Origin: VRUE01 sp963699225
Lineage (GTDB): Bacteria; Actinomycetota; Thermoleophilia; Solirubrobacterales; 70-9
Direction of reading: 5' to 3'
Assembly: GCA_963699225.1 (NCBI GenBank)
Contig: OY969423.1
Location: forward strand, 496,001 to 560,000
DNA length: 64,000 nt
Below the pieces are notes generated by a model. It saw only the letters and a program-made list of their open reading frames with translations, searched no databases and was not told where the DNA came from. This document shows, piece after piece, positions 24,324 to 32,518 of the stretch. A program made the translations under genes and the position numbers. Position 1 is the stretch's first letter, and every line of letters begins with the position of its first letter.

Positions 24324-25292
24324 GTGATCGTTGATTGCGGCGTCTACGAGAAGGGTCGGCGGCGAGAGGGAAAGCTCAGCCTCGAGCAGGCTCACGAGGC
24401 ATCGCGCGCCGAGGACGCCTTCGTCTGGCTGGGTGTAGCCGAACCCTCGGCGGAGGAATTCGGGGTCATCGCCAAGCAGTTCAACCTCCACGAGCTCGCC
24501 GTCGAGGACGCGGTCAAGGCCCAGCAGCGACCCAAGGTCGAGCTCTTCGGCGACACCCTGCTGGTCGTCGTCAAGACGATCAACCGCCCCGACCCCAGTC
24601 AGGCGGTGGAAGTTGGGGAGCTGCTGCTCTTCGTCAACTCCGACTTCATCATCACCGTCCGCCACGGCGAGGGCGCGCTGAGCTCGGTCCGCGAGCGGGT
24701 CGAGCACCGCCCCGACCTGCTCGCCCACGGCACCGGCGTCGTTCTCTACGCGATCCTCGACCACGTGGTCGACGACTACGGCGACGTTGCCCAGGCGGTC
24801 GACGGTGAGATCCAGGCGGTCGAGCGCGAGGTCTTCTCCGCCGAGCGAACCAACCCGGTCCAGCAGATTTACAAACTCGAGCGCGAGGTCCTCGACCTCT
24901 ACCGGGTCGTCTCCCCCCTGCTCGAAGCCGTCGACGAGATCAGCGAAGGCCAATTCGAAGCGATCCCCAGCGCGCTAGACGACTACTTCCGCGATGTCCA
25001 CGATCACCTGCAGCGCGTGACCGGTCGCGTCGCCGGCTTCCGCGAGCTGCTGGGCGGCGCCCTGCAGGCGAACCTGACCCAGGTCTCGGTGCGCCAGAAC
25101 GAGGACATGCGCAAGATCTCGGCCTGGGTCGCGATCGCCGCCGTGCCGACGATGGTCGCCGGCATCTACGGGATGAACTTCGACCACATGCCGGAGCTGC
25201 ACTGGCGCTACGGCTACTTCACCGTGCTGATTCTGATCGCCCTGGTCTGCCTGGCGCTGTACCGGCGCTTCAAGCGCGTTGGCTGGCTGTAG
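24324..25292 (+). CDS. corA: CorA-family divalent metal (magnesium) transporter
   Basis: 322 residues. A cytoplasmic alpha/beta domain (residues 1 to about 240) leads to two transmembrane helices, with the pore signature YGMNFDHMPE between them and a basic C-terminus (RRFKRVGW). Family proteins are pentameric Mg2+ or Co2+ channels. GTG 24324 gives the family-like N-terminus; the long open frame running back to 23004 is antisense to the thiolase gene and is not coding. No magnesium riboswitch is visible upstream. Confidence 0.92.
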   Translation: MIVDCGVYEKGRRREGKLSLEQAHEASRAEDAFVWLGVAEPSAEEFGVIAKQFNLHELAVEDAVKAQQRPKVELFGDTLLVVVKTINRPDPSQAVEVGELLLFVNSDFIITVRHGEGALSSVRERVEHRPDLLAHGTGVVLYAILDHVVDDYGDVAQAVDGEIQAVEREVFSAERTNPVQQIYKLEREVLDLYRVVSPLLEAVDEISEGQFEAIPSALDDYFRDVHDHLQRVTGRVAGFRELLGGALQANLTQVSVRQNEDMRKISAWVAIAAVPTMVAGIYGMNFDHMPELHWRYGYFTVLILIALVCLALYRRFKRVGWL

Positions 25293-25348
25293 CGGGATAT
25301 GGGCTGAAAAACTTGACTAATCCTTGATCTACCGCCACTCTCACAGGG

Positions 25349-25978
25349 GTGAGACCAAGTCGAAAAGCAATTGGCCTCTTCCTGCAGGCCTCGCTCGCGA
25401 CACTGGCCCTGGGTGCGGTGCTTGCCAGCGGTGCAATCGCCAGTCCTGCTTGGCGATTCAACGGCACTGAACTGTCCGGCTCGGAAACGATTGCCGGGGA
25501 CGCCATCCTCAGCAATCTCACGATCCCCGGCCTGACCACGAGCTGCAAAAAAATGCACTACGAAATGACCATCTCGAATGTCGGGGGAGTCGGCAAAGCC
25601 GAACTCAAAGCGCTGTCCTTCACCACCTGCTTCACGAGCAGCAAAGAATGCACGGTTAGCAAAATCGGCGCCGAAAAACTGCCGTGGGCGGCGCACTTGA
25701 CCACCGTTGGCGGCTCCAACTACCTCTTCATCGAAGGCATCAAAATCGGCATCTTCTACGCCGGTGAAGCCTGTGTTCTCGGTGAAACCCTGGTCACGGC
25801 GACCGGATCGGCCGCAGGGCTTTTCGACAACACCAGCGAAACCTTCAGCCTCAACTCGGCGAGCTCCAAAGCGACCAAAGCCGTGCTCAAAGCACTCAGT
25901 CAATCGATTGATTGGAACGGCGTTTTCACCACCGAAGCGCTAGGCATTCACAAAGGGCAGTCCCTGGAAGTCAGCTAG
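25349..25978 (+). CDS. Secreted protein of unknown function
   Basis: 209 residues beginning with an exported-type leader (IGLFLQASLATLALGAVLAS, then GAIA). The mature part is Ser/Thr/Lys-rich with three to five cysteines (TSCKKMHY, TTCFTSSKECT, GEACVLGE) and no known motif. It resembles the general design of the AT-rich secreted protein at 20528-21355, but here the base composition is normal apart from many AAA and GAA codons. The GTG at 25349 is preceded only by AGGGG. Its last 8 bases overlap the end of the convergent FUSC gene. Confidence 0.65.
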   Translation: MRPSRKAIGLFLQASLATLALGAVLASGAIASPAWRFNGTELSGSETIAGDAILSNLTIPGLTTSCKKMHYEMTISNVGGVGKAELKALSFTTCFTSSKECTVSKIGAEKLPWAAHLTTVGGSNYLFIEGIKIGIFYAGEACVLGETLVTATGSAAGLFDNTSETFSLNSASSKATKAVLKALSQSIDWNGVFTTEALGIHKGQSLEVS

Positions 25979-27056
25979 CCGCGCGCCCTGCATCTCGCTC
26001 TCCGGGGTTCGGCCAGAGCAAGAAGGACGCGCCGGCAATGACGATGCCGATCGCCGTAGCGAGGGCGCGCTGGCCGGCCGCGTGCAGGGCGGTCTCCCCG
26101 ATTGAGTCGGCGAGCAGCACCGCGTAGGTGGTGATCGCTGCGGTGAAGAGCGCGTACTGGACCGTCAACAGGCCGTAGGCGAATCCCGTGGCGATCGTCA
26201 GGGCGACGGCGACTGCCACTCCACTGCCTCCCAGCCACTCGGCCAGCGCCGTCGCGAAGACCAGACCCACCGCTGTCCCGACCGCGCGCAGGATCAAGCG
26301 GCGGAAGGTCTCGTCTTTCTCGGGTCGCAGGACGAAGAGGATCGTCAGCGGGATCCAAAAGCCGTGTTCGTGCATCCCGATCAGCCAGTAGATCGAGACG
26401 CCGACGGCGAGGGCGGCGCCGAAGCGCAAGCCGTGGCGGAGGCTGGTTGAGCTCAGGCTCAGGTTCGAGCGCAGGGCGGCCAGGGCGGCGCGGCTGTTCC
26501 ATCCCTCCGCTCCCCCCTCCTCGCTGCGGTCGCCGGCGATCCAGACGCATACGGAAAAGGCCGCCTGCAGTAATCCCCCAGCCGTCGCGAGCAGGAAGGC
26601 TGCGCCGATGTCGCCGAGGTCAAGCGGTAGGTCCTGGGTGATGACCAGGGCCAGCGCGATCGAGAGGCCCGCGATCGAGAAGCGCAGCGAGACCGAGAAG
26701 CAATAGCCGGCCGCGGCTCCGACGACCGCGATCGCGAGGATCGCCGGCAGGGCACTCGATCCGGTCAGAACGCCGAGCGCCGCGGCGAGGCCGATCAGCG
26801 GCGCGACCGCTGCCTGCCAAGCCGCCCGGGTGCGCGCGGGCGCGTCGAGCGCCGGGAAGCCGGCAAGCAGCGCGCCGGTGCCGATCGCACCCTTGGTCGC
26901 GCTGCTCAAGCCGAGCTCCAACAGCAGCGCCAGTCCGACCGGCACCGCGACCAAGGCGCCGCGCCGCAGTGCCGGCCCGGGCTGGCTCGGGCCGATCGCC
27001 AGTAGCGGCGAGGCCCTTAGGCGACTGGCAGTGCCGGCGGCGTTGAAGAGCTCCAC
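25971..27056 (-). CDS. FUSC-family membrane transporter (aromatic acid exporter-like)
   Basis: 361 residues with two clusters of hydrophobic helices separated by a loop (GDRSEEGGAEGWNSRAAL). Each half resembles the FUSC/YccS repeat, including WIPLTILFVLRPEKDETFRR, which is a conserved motif of the family. Such proteins export aromatic carboxylic acids or similar weak acids. GTG 27056 is taken as start because upstream residues of the longer frame are antisense-like; that start lies 40 bp inside the end of the Excalibur gene. Roughly 9 to 10 membrane segments. Confidence 0.78.
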   Translation of the reverse strand: MELFNAAGTASRLRASPLLAIGPSQPGPALRRGALVAVPVGLALLLELGLSSATKGAIGTGALLAGFPALDAPARTRAAWQAAVAPLIGLAAALGVLTGSSALPAILAIAVVGAAAGYCFSVSLRFSIAGLSIALALVITQDLPLDLGDIGAAFLLATAGGLLQAAFSVCVWIAGDRSEEGGAEGWNSRAALAALRSNLSLSSTSLRHGLRFGAALAVGVSIYWLIGMHEHGFWIPLTILFVLRPEKDETFRRLILRAVGTAVGLVFATALAEWLGGSGVAVAVALTIATGFAYGLLTVQYALFTAAITTYAVLLADSIGETALHAAGQRALATAIGIVIAGASFLLWPNPGERDAGRAAS

Positions 27057-27358
27057 GCCGCAAGTCTGCCGCTGGTGGCGGCGGCGAGCGAGAAGGTCAG
27101 GGAGTACGGGAGATGCTTGCGGCGATAGCAGGGGCAGGGGTTGTCCTCGCAGGCGACCCCGTCGTTGTCGCCGTCGAGGCGGTCGGGATCTTCCTGTGGA
27201 CCGCCGTGCCTGAGGAAGAAGAACTGGGCGGCGCGCTGGGTACTGAAGTTGGCGCAATCCTTATCGGCGGCCGAGGCCGTTGCCGGCAAGAGCAGCGCCG
27301 CGGCGACCACCAGGGTGGTGAAGCAGGCGAGAAACAGCTTGCGCAGGGCTAAGTGCAC
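27017..27358 (-). CDS. Small secreted Excalibur calcium-binding domain protein
   Basis: 113 residues: signal peptide (LFLACFTTLVVAAALLL, ending ATASA) and an Excalibur domain with DKDCANFSTQ and the EF-hand-like DGDNDGVACE, plus a further cysteine pair (NPCPCYRRK). AAAGGAG precedes the GTG at 27358 by about 8 nt. The last 14 residues overlap the predicted start of the FUSC gene. Excalibur proteins are surface-exposed in Gram-positive bacteria; the target is unknown. Confidence 0.82.
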   Translation of the reverse strand: MHLALRKLFLACFTTLVVAAALLLPATASAADKDCANFSTQRAAQFFFLRHGGPQEDPDRLDGDNDGVACEDNPCPCYRRKHLPYSLTFSLAAATSGRLAAWSSSTPPALPVA

Positions 27359-27414
27359 GATTCGAACTCCTTTCGTTCCTGGACAGAGACGGGAGCGATC
27401 TTAGGAGCAGAAGC

Positions 27415-28209
27415 GTGCACAAGGTGGCCCAAGTACCCTGGTGGGCCGTGCTTTTCGCCGCCTTGAGCACCGATCCGGCCGCCGGGGTCGGCATCTTCGC
27501 CGCCCTTGCCGCTGGGGTGGTCTCCTTCCTCTCCCCCTGCGTGCTGCCGCTGGTTCCCGGTTACCTTTCTGCCGTGAGCGGCGTCTCGGCGGCCGAGCTG
27601 GAGACCGCGGGCTGGCGACGCATCCTCGCCCCGAGTCTGCTCTTCGTCGCCAGCTTCTCCGCCATCTTCGTTGCCGAGGGGCTGACCGCTACCGCCCTTG
27701 GCTCCGCCTTCCAGGATCACGAAGAACTGCTCAGCAAGATCGCTGCGGCCTTGATCATCGCCATGGGAGTGCTTTTCGTCGCCTCGCTCTTCGTCACCCG
27801 CCTCAACCGCGAGTGGCACGTCGAGGCTCTCCTCGAGCGTGCCGGCAGGGGCGGGCCGATCGTCGCCGGCGCCGCCTTCGCGATCGCCTGGACCCCCTGC
27901 ATCGGGCCGACCCTCGGCGCGATCCTCACCGCTGCCTCGCTCTCGGGCTCGGCCGCCCACGGCGCCCTGCTCCTCGTCGTCTACTCGGCCGGCCTGGCGA
28001 TTCCCTTCCTGCTCACCGCGATCGCCTTCTCGCGCATGACCACCGCCTTCACCGTGGTCAAGCGCCACTACCAGGCGATCGTCGCCACCGGTGGCGTGAT
28101 CCTGATCGCGATGGGCGTGCTGATCTGGACCAACGAGCTGACCCAGCTCAACTCCGAAGCCCAGCGCTGGCTCTCCGGCCTCGGCCTCGATTTCTGGAAC
28201 TCGGTCTAG
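27415..28209 (+). CDS. ccdA: CcdA-type cytochrome c biogenesis/disulfide-reducing membrane protein
   Basis: 264 residues with six membrane helices in two related halves, each holding the functional cysteine in a P-x-P context: SFLSPCVLPLVPGYL and AIAWTPCIGPTLGAIL. CcdA transfers reducing equivalents from cytoplasmic thioredoxin to the outside, for heme c attachment or repair of exported thiols. It is the reductive counterpart of the VKOR-DsbA pair at 17.6-18.8 kb. GTG 27415 is 7 nt after GGAG; GTG 27448 is an alternative. No cytochrome c genes adjoin it. Confidence 0.88.
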   Translation: MHKVAQVPWWAVLFAALSTDPAAGVGIFAALAAGVVSFLSPCVLPLVPGYLSAVSGVSAAELETAGWRRILAPSLLFVASFSAIFVAEGLTATALGSAFQDHEELLSKIAAALIIAMGVLFVASLFVTRLNREWHVEALLERAGRGGPIVAGAAFAIAWTPCIGPTLGAILTAASLSGSAAHGALLLVVYSAGLAIPFLLTAIAFSRMTTAFTVVKRHYQAIVATGGVILIAMGVLIWTNELTQLNSEAQRWLSGLGLDFWNSV

Positions 28210-28240
28210 CGCGGCCCGGATTGCAGGCTAATGAATTCTT

Positions 28241-28271
28241 TTGTCCGAGGTGATCGCTAACGTGCGATAAT
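28241..28271 (+). promoter_or_regulatory. Possible sigma-70 promoter of the DUF3800-linked RNA
   Basis: TTGTCC (28241-28246) and GATAAT (28266-28271) with a 19 nt spacer, slightly long. A start about 7 nt beyond GATAAT would fall at the beginning of the structured RNA, at or just inside its 5' stem. Confidence 0.4.
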
Positions 28272-28272
28272 T

Positions 28273-28364
28273 AGGAAGGATGGTCGTGGGGATCAACGTC
28301 CGCTGTCTTCACAGGCAGCATCCGCTGAGATAAGCGGCTAAGGCGTCCCCGGTCCATCCTTCTT
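28273..28364 (+). ncRNA. Three-way-junction RNA upstream of a DUF3800 gene
   Basis: A compact fold can be drawn by hand. P1: 28273-28283 pairs with 28354-28364 (11 bp, one G-U, perfect for AAGGATGG/CCATCCTT), extended after an internal loop by GGGGA (28288-28292) with TCCCC (28346-28350). P2: GCTGTC (28302-28307) with GGCAGC (28314-28319), one G-U. P3: CCGCT (28322-28326) with AGCGG (28333-28337). Known background: comparative-genomics work described a set of structured DUF3800 RNA motifs found upstream of DUF3800 genes. This element lies 25 nt before such a gene on the same strand. Which class it belongs to, if any, is not settled here. Confidence 0.7.
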
Positions 28365-28389
28365 TGTCGCAGGGCCAGGGAGGGGCGAG

Positions 28390-29157
28390 ATGTTGTACCG
28401 CGTCTATGTCGACGAGGCAGGAGATCGAGGCATCTCAGCCGCTTCCAACCGGCATTTCGTAGTTTCGGCTGTGATCGTGGCTGACACTAGCGATGCCCTT
28501 GTTCGTGCTCAGCTTGCGGAGCTTCGAACAGCCCTGAAGCGGCATCCTGGACACGTTTTGCATTTCGTCAAGTTCAGCCACTCCCAGAGGCTCAAGGCCG
28601 TTCAAGACATCGCCGGCTTTTCGATCGCATCGATCGTCAACGTCGTCATTTATAAGGACCTCATTGGTCAACCGATGCCAGCGGGAGACATGGCCTACAT
28701 ATCTCGCCCCGATCCGATGTATCTCTGGGCCCTTCGCCTGCTACTGGAGCGCGTTTCGTGGTTTGTCGTAGAAAACGGCGGTGCAGAAGTCATTTCCACG
28801 TTCGCTCACCTCAGAGGATTCGAAGCAAAGAAGCTCCACGACTATCGCCAAGCGCTCGAAGTCTCAGATGGAGTGGCGATCAGGTGGGATGTCTTTGATG
28901 GTCACCCCTTTCGCATTGAGAGCCCGAAGTCAGTCGAATTGCTGCAGGTAGCCGATACCGCGGCCTCGGCGTTGTTTCGCGCAATTGAGCCTGATGACTT
29001 TGGCAACACCGAGAGGCGATATCTCGAAGAGCTCGCCCCAAAAATCTATTGCCCCTCCGGGAAGGGGAATGTCACGTCATATGGCCTAAAGGCCTTCCCG
29101 TCGGATGTATGCCGCGAGGGAGGGCCACTCGCCTTCCTGCGAACCATCTGCGGATAG
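28390..29157 (+). CDS. DUF3800 domain protein
   Basis: 255 residues matching the DUF3800 family: N-terminal YRVYVDEAGDRG with the conserved acidic pair, central VIYKDL strand, WALRLLLERVSWFV helix, and the late ELLQVADTAASALFRAIE segment with conserved Asp. The acidic residues suggest an RNase H-like nuclease fold, but family function is unproven. GGGAGGGG precedes the ATG by 4 to 5 nt. Codon use is less GC-biased than neighbours (frequent TTT, CAT, GTA), consistent with a horizontally acquired cassette together with the structured RNA just upstream. Ends 4 bp from a convergent small gene. Confidence 0.88.
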   Translation: MLYRVYVDEAGDRGISAASNRHFVVSAVIVADTSDALVRAQLAELRTALKRHPGHVLHFVKFSHSQRLKAVQDIAGFSIASIVNVVIYKDLIGQPMPAGDMAYISRPDPMYLWALRLLLERVSWFVVENGGAEVISTFAHLRGFEAKKLHDYRQALEVSDGVAIRWDVFDGHPFRIESPKSVELLQVADTAASALFRAIEPDDFGNTERRYLEELAPKIYCPSGKGNVTSYGLKAFPSDVCREGGPLAFLRTICG

Positions 29158-29161
29158 GCCG

Positions 29162-29440
29162 TTAGCTATTGGTCGGCACGACGGTCTCGATCTCCTGGCC
29201 GATCGCCTCGGTCTCTTCGAGCCCCTCCCCGTCGAGGTCGCGAGAGCAGACGATCCGGAACCGCCCCGTGCCGATCTCCGCATCCGGCACAACCGGCAGC
29301 CCGCGGATGTGATCCCAGCCCAGCCGTTCGACCTCGAACGGGTTCATCCGCACCTCGGCCGCCGGGAAGGGGCAGTTGGAGTTGTGCTGGTCGATCGCCT
29401 TGGAGATCGCCTCGAGGTTCTTCGCCTCAGGAGAAGCCAT
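29162..29440 (-). CDS. Small conserved-looking protein, unknown
   Basis: 92 residues, acidic, cytoplasmic. The segment VRMNPFEVERLGWDHIRGLPVV is hydrophilic with a possible helix, followed by GTGRFRIVCSRD and an acidic C-terminus. No family recognised. Coding is supported by GC-biased third positions and by TAGACT placed 7 nt before the ATG at 29440. A cupin gene precedes it on the same strand with a 27 bp gap but has its own hexamer. Confidence 0.6.
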   Translation of the reverse strand: MASPEAKNLEAISKAIDQHNSNCPFPAAEVRMNPFEVERLGWDHIRGLPVVPDAEIGTGRFRIVCSRDLDGEGLEETEAIGQEIETVVPTNS

Positions 29441-29467
29441 CGCGGAAAGTCTAAGAGGGCCGTCCAG

Positions 29468-29884
29468 CTAGAGGGTGCCGCTGGTGTCGTACGCCTCGCC
29501 CGGCTTGGCTCCGAGCGCCAGGAGGCGCAACCCGTCGGGACCCGGCGTGACCTTGCGTTTGACCGCGGGGCCGACGCGGACGATGTGGTCGGGGCTGAGC
29601 TCGTAGCGCTCACCGTCGGCTTCGAGCGTGCCGGAGCCGCGCAGGGCGACGTAGACCTCTTCCTGGCCCAGCTGTTGGGGGCGCTTGGCAAACATCTGGC
29701 CTCCGAGGCCGTCCTTTGAGTGATCGTGCTCTGGGTATTCGTCGGCGCCGGGATCGAGGTCGACGATCGAGATGCCAAAGGCGCTGATGCCGAGACCGGC
29801 GGCGACCTGCACCATCGAGACCTTCTCGAAGTAGCCGTCAATCGCGTCGAGGTCGTCAATCTTGCTGTGGGTCACGTCAGCCAT
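29468..29884 (-). CDS. Cupin-domain protein
   Basis: 138 residues forming one cupin barrel. Motif 1 is read as GADEYPEHDHSKDG, supplying metal-ligand histidines and an acid, and motif 2 surrounds ELSPDHIVRVGPAVKRKV. EVYVALRGSGTLEADGE is the conserved strand pair between them. Function unknown; such proteins can bind sugars, auxin-like acids or metals. TAGCGT stands 6 nt before the ATG, facing the dinB promoter region. Confidence 0.78.
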   Translation of the reverse strand: MADVTHSKIDDLDAIDGYFEKVSMVQVAAGLGISAFGISIVDLDPGADEYPEHDHSKDGLGGQMFAKRPQQLGQEEVYVALRGSGTLEADGERYELSPDHIVRVGPAVKRKVTPGPDGLRLLALGAKPGEAYDTSGTL

Positions 29885-29890
29885 GCCGAC

Positions 29891-29896
29891 ACGCTA
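29891..29896 (-). promoter_or_regulatory. -10 element TAGCGT, leaderless cupin gene
   Basis: Minus-strand TAGCGT, spacer GTCGGC, then ATG at 29884. Exact 6 nt spacing and no Shine-Dalgarno sequence. Confidence 0.55.
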
Positions 29897-29936
29897 CCCG
29901 GCTCTCGGCATCTGAATCGCCGTCCCCCCGCCCTCC

Positions 29937-29942
29937 TACCAT
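29937..29942 (+). promoter_or_regulatory. -10 element TACCAT, leaderless dinB
   Basis: TACCAT, spacer CGAACC, then GTG at 29949. The same hexamer and 6 nt spacing precede the GTG-initiated NodB gene at 60896. Confidence 0.55.
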
Positions 29943-29948
29943 CGAACC

Positions 29949-31037
29949 GTGGCCTTTGAGCGGACCGTTGCCCACCTCGACATGGACGCGTTCTACGCGT
30001 CGGTTGAGCTGCGGCGGCGGCCGGAGCTGAAGGGAAAGCCGGTTGTGGTCTGCGGCTCGGGGCCGCGGGCGGTGGTGACGACGGCGAGCTATGAGGCGCG
30101 CAAGCTGGCTGGGATCCACTCGGCGATGCCGGCGGCCGTGGCGCGGCGGCGGCTGCCCGATGCGGTCTACCTGAGGCCGGACTTCACGGCCTATCGCGAG
30201 GCCTCGGTGCAGGTGATGGAGGTGCTGCGCAGCAACGCGGAGACGGTCGAGGTGGTTGGGCTCGACGAGGCCTATGTCGACCTCACCGGGCTCTTCTCGC
30301 CGAAGGCGACGATGCGGCGGATCGTCAGCGAGATCGGCGAGCAAACGGGCCTTACCTGCTCGGTCGGCATCTCAGAGAGCCGCATGCTGGCCAAGATCAC
30401 CAGCGAGCTGGGCAAGCCGGCTGGCCTGGTCGTGCTCTCACGTGAGGAAGGACTGGAGCGCTTCGCCGGCGAGTCGCCGGGCCTGATCCCGGGCATCGGG
30501 CCGAAGACCGTGACCAAGCTCGGCGGAATGGGCATTCGCACGCTGACAGAGTTGCGCGTCCAGGATCCCGAGATGCTCGAGCAGTCGTTTGGCCCGCGCC
30601 AGGGGCGTTGGCTGCACCGCCGCGCCCAGCTCGAAGACGAGACACCGGTGACGGTCGTGCGCGAGACCAAGTCGCAGTCGACCGAGATCACCTTCGATGT
30701 CGACGTCCGCGATCGCGCCGAGCTCGAGGCCCATCTCCGACAGCTCTCCGAAGAGCTCTGCCGGCGGCTGCGCAAGCGCGAGCTGCGGGGCCGCTCGATC
30801 GGGATCAAGGTGCGCCTCGACGACTGGACCAACATCACTCGCTCGCACAGCGTCGCCGAGCCGACCAACGATCTATCCGTGGTCGGGCCGATCGCCCTCG
30901 ACCTCCTGCGGGCCTATGACCCACCCCGCCCGGTGCGCCTGCTCGGCGTGCGCGTCGCCTCATTCGAGAGCGAAGCGGAAGAAGCGGCCGAGCCCGAAGA
31001 AGAACGCGATCAGCTGCAGCTCGGCTTGACCGCCTGA
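29949..31037 (+). CDS. dinB: DNA polymerase IV (DinB, Y-family)
   Basis: Translesion polymerase of 362 residues. The catalytic acids are in HLDMDAFYASVE and VGLDEAYVDLTG (the usual S in SIDEAY replaced by L, a tolerated position), the helix-hairpin-helix is near IPGIGPKTVTKLG, and the little-finger domain begins about residue 240. The C-terminus ends in an acidic EEAAEPEEERDQLQLGL, where QLQL-like sequence is the usual beta-clamp-binding motif. No LexA box was seen upstream; the gene appears leaderless. Confidence 0.93.
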   Translation: MAFERTVAHLDMDAFYASVELRRRPELKGKPVVVCGSGPRAVVTTASYEARKLAGIHSAMPAAVARRRLPDAVYLRPDFTAYREASVQVMEVLRSNAETVEVVGLDEAYVDLTGLFSPKATMRRIVSEIGEQTGLTCSVGISESRMLAKITSELGKPAGLVVLSREEGLERFAGESPGLIPGIGPKTVTKLGGMGIRTLTELRVQDPEMLEQSFGPRQGRWLHRRAQLEDETPVTVVRETKSQSTEITFDVDVRDRAELEAHLRQLSEELCRRLRKRELRGRSIGIKVRLDDWTNITRSHSVAEPTNDLSVVGPIALDLLRAYDPPRPVRLLGVRVASFESEAEEAAEPEEERDQLQLGLTA

Positions 31038-31090
31038 ACCGCCCGTCCCACTTCACAAAAACGCTTGGATCGTGTGCGAAGATTGCTCGG

Positions 31091-32518
31091 GTGAGCGCTG
31101 ACAGACTGACCGGACTCGACTCGTCGTTTCTGCACATGGAGCGCGCCGGCGCCCACATGCACGTCGCCTCGACCAGCATCTTCGACGGGCCGGCGCCGAG
31201 CATCGGCGAGTTCCGCGACCACATCGCCTCGCGGCTGCATCTGGTGCCGCGCTTCCGCCAGAAGCTTCGCTTCGTCCCCTTCGGCCAGGGCCGGCCGGTC
31301 TGGGTCGACGATCCCCACCTCAACATGGAGTACCACGTGCGCCAGACCGCGCTGCCAGCGCCGGGCTCCGAGGAGCAGTTGCGCAACCTGGCCGCCCGGA
31401 TCTTCTCCCAGCAGCTCGATCGCAGCAAGCCACTCTGGGAGCTGTGGCTGGTCGAGGGCCTAGACGGCGACCGCTTCGCGATCGTCGGCAAGAGCCACCA
31501 CGCGCTCGTCGACGGCATCTCCGGCGTCGACATCACGACGGTCCTCTTCGACACCGAGAAGGAACCGGACAACCCGCCGGCCCTGCCGCCCAAGTGGGCG
31601 CCGCGGCCCGAGCCGACCGACTTCAAACTGCTCGGCGACGCCCTGCGCGAGCGCGCCACGAGTCCGCAGGAGATCGTCCGCGGCGTGCGGGCGGCACTGC
31701 GCGGGCCGCGCCAGGTGATGCGCGGGGTCGGCGCGACCAGCAAGATGGTCAGCGCCGGCATGGCCGCGCCCTCAACCCCCTTCAACGTCGAGATCGGCCC
31801 CCACCGCCGCGTCGCCTTCGTCCGTAGCGACCTCGCGGCGCTGAAGCAGATCAAGAACCAGCACGGCGGCACCGTCAACGACGTCATCCTCTCGGTCGTC
31901 GCCGGCGCGATCGGCAACTACCTGCGCGCCCGCGGCCACGACACCGAGGACCTCGAGATGCGGGCGATGGTGCCGGTCAGCGTGCGCGCCGAGGAGGAGC
32001 GCGGCGCGCTCGGCAACCGCATCTCGGCGATGATGGCGCCGCTGCCGATCTGGTGTGAGGACCCGGTGCAGCGCCTGCACCTGGTCAGCGAGATCATGGG
32101 CGACCTCAAGGGCTCCGGCCAGGCGGTCGGGGCCGAGATCCTCACCCGCATCGTCGACTTCGCCCCAACCACGATCGCCTCGCAGGCCGCTCGCCTGCAG
32201 CCGGCGCAGCGCTTCTTCAACCTCGTCGTCACCAACGTGCCGGGGCCCCAGTTCCCGCTCTTCGTACTGGGACGGGAAATGGAATCGATCTTCCCGATGG
32301 TGCCGCTGGCCCGCCGCCAGGCGCTCTGCGTCGGGATCATGTCCTACAACGGCCAGGTCGACTTCGGCCTAATCGGCGACTACGACGCGATGGCCGACCT
32401 CGACAGCTTCGGCCTCGACCTCGAAGGGGCGATCGCCGAGATCGCCGGGGCCGCCGCCACCGGCTCTCAGGGCAGCAGCCGCGCCGAGACGCGGAATGGC
32501 GCGCTGTCGGTCAAGTAG
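31091..32518 (+). CDS. Wax ester synthase/diacylglycerol acyltransferase (WS/DGAT)
   Basis: 475 residues, cytoplasmic or membrane-associated. The catalytic HHxxxDG is SHHALVDGISG (His136, His137, Asp141). LDSSFLHMER near the N-terminus, the PLW motif in KPLWELWLVEG, and NVPGPQFPLFVLG near the C-terminus are family signatures. It transfers acyl-CoA to diacylglycerol or fatty alcohols, making storage lipids, and is characteristic of actinobacteria. The GTG start follows no visible Shine-Dalgarno sequence. The end overlaps the convergent metalloprotease gene by about 52 bp. Confidence 0.9.
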   Translation: MSADRLTGLDSSFLHMERAGAHMHVASTSIFDGPAPSIGEFRDHIASRLHLVPRFRQKLRFVPFGQGRPVWVDDPHLNMEYHVRQTALPAPGSEEQLRNLAARIFSQQLDRSKPLWELWLVEGLDGDRFAIVGKSHHALVDGISGVDITTVLFDTEKEPDNPPALPPKWAPRPEPTDFKLLGDALRERATSPQEIVRGVRAALRGPRQVMRGVGATSKMVSAGMAAPSTPFNVEIGPHRRVAFVRSDLAALKQIKNQHGGTVNDVILSVVAGAIGNYLRARGHDTEDLEMRAMVPVSVRAEEERGALGNRISAMMAPLPIWCEDPVQRLHLVSEIMGDLKGSGQAVGAEILTRIVDFAPTTIASQAARLQPAQRFFNLVVTNVPGPQFPLFVLGREMESIFPMVPLARRQALCVGIMSYNGQVDFGLIGDYDAMADLDSFGLDLEGAIAEIAGAAATGSQGSSRAETRNGALSVK

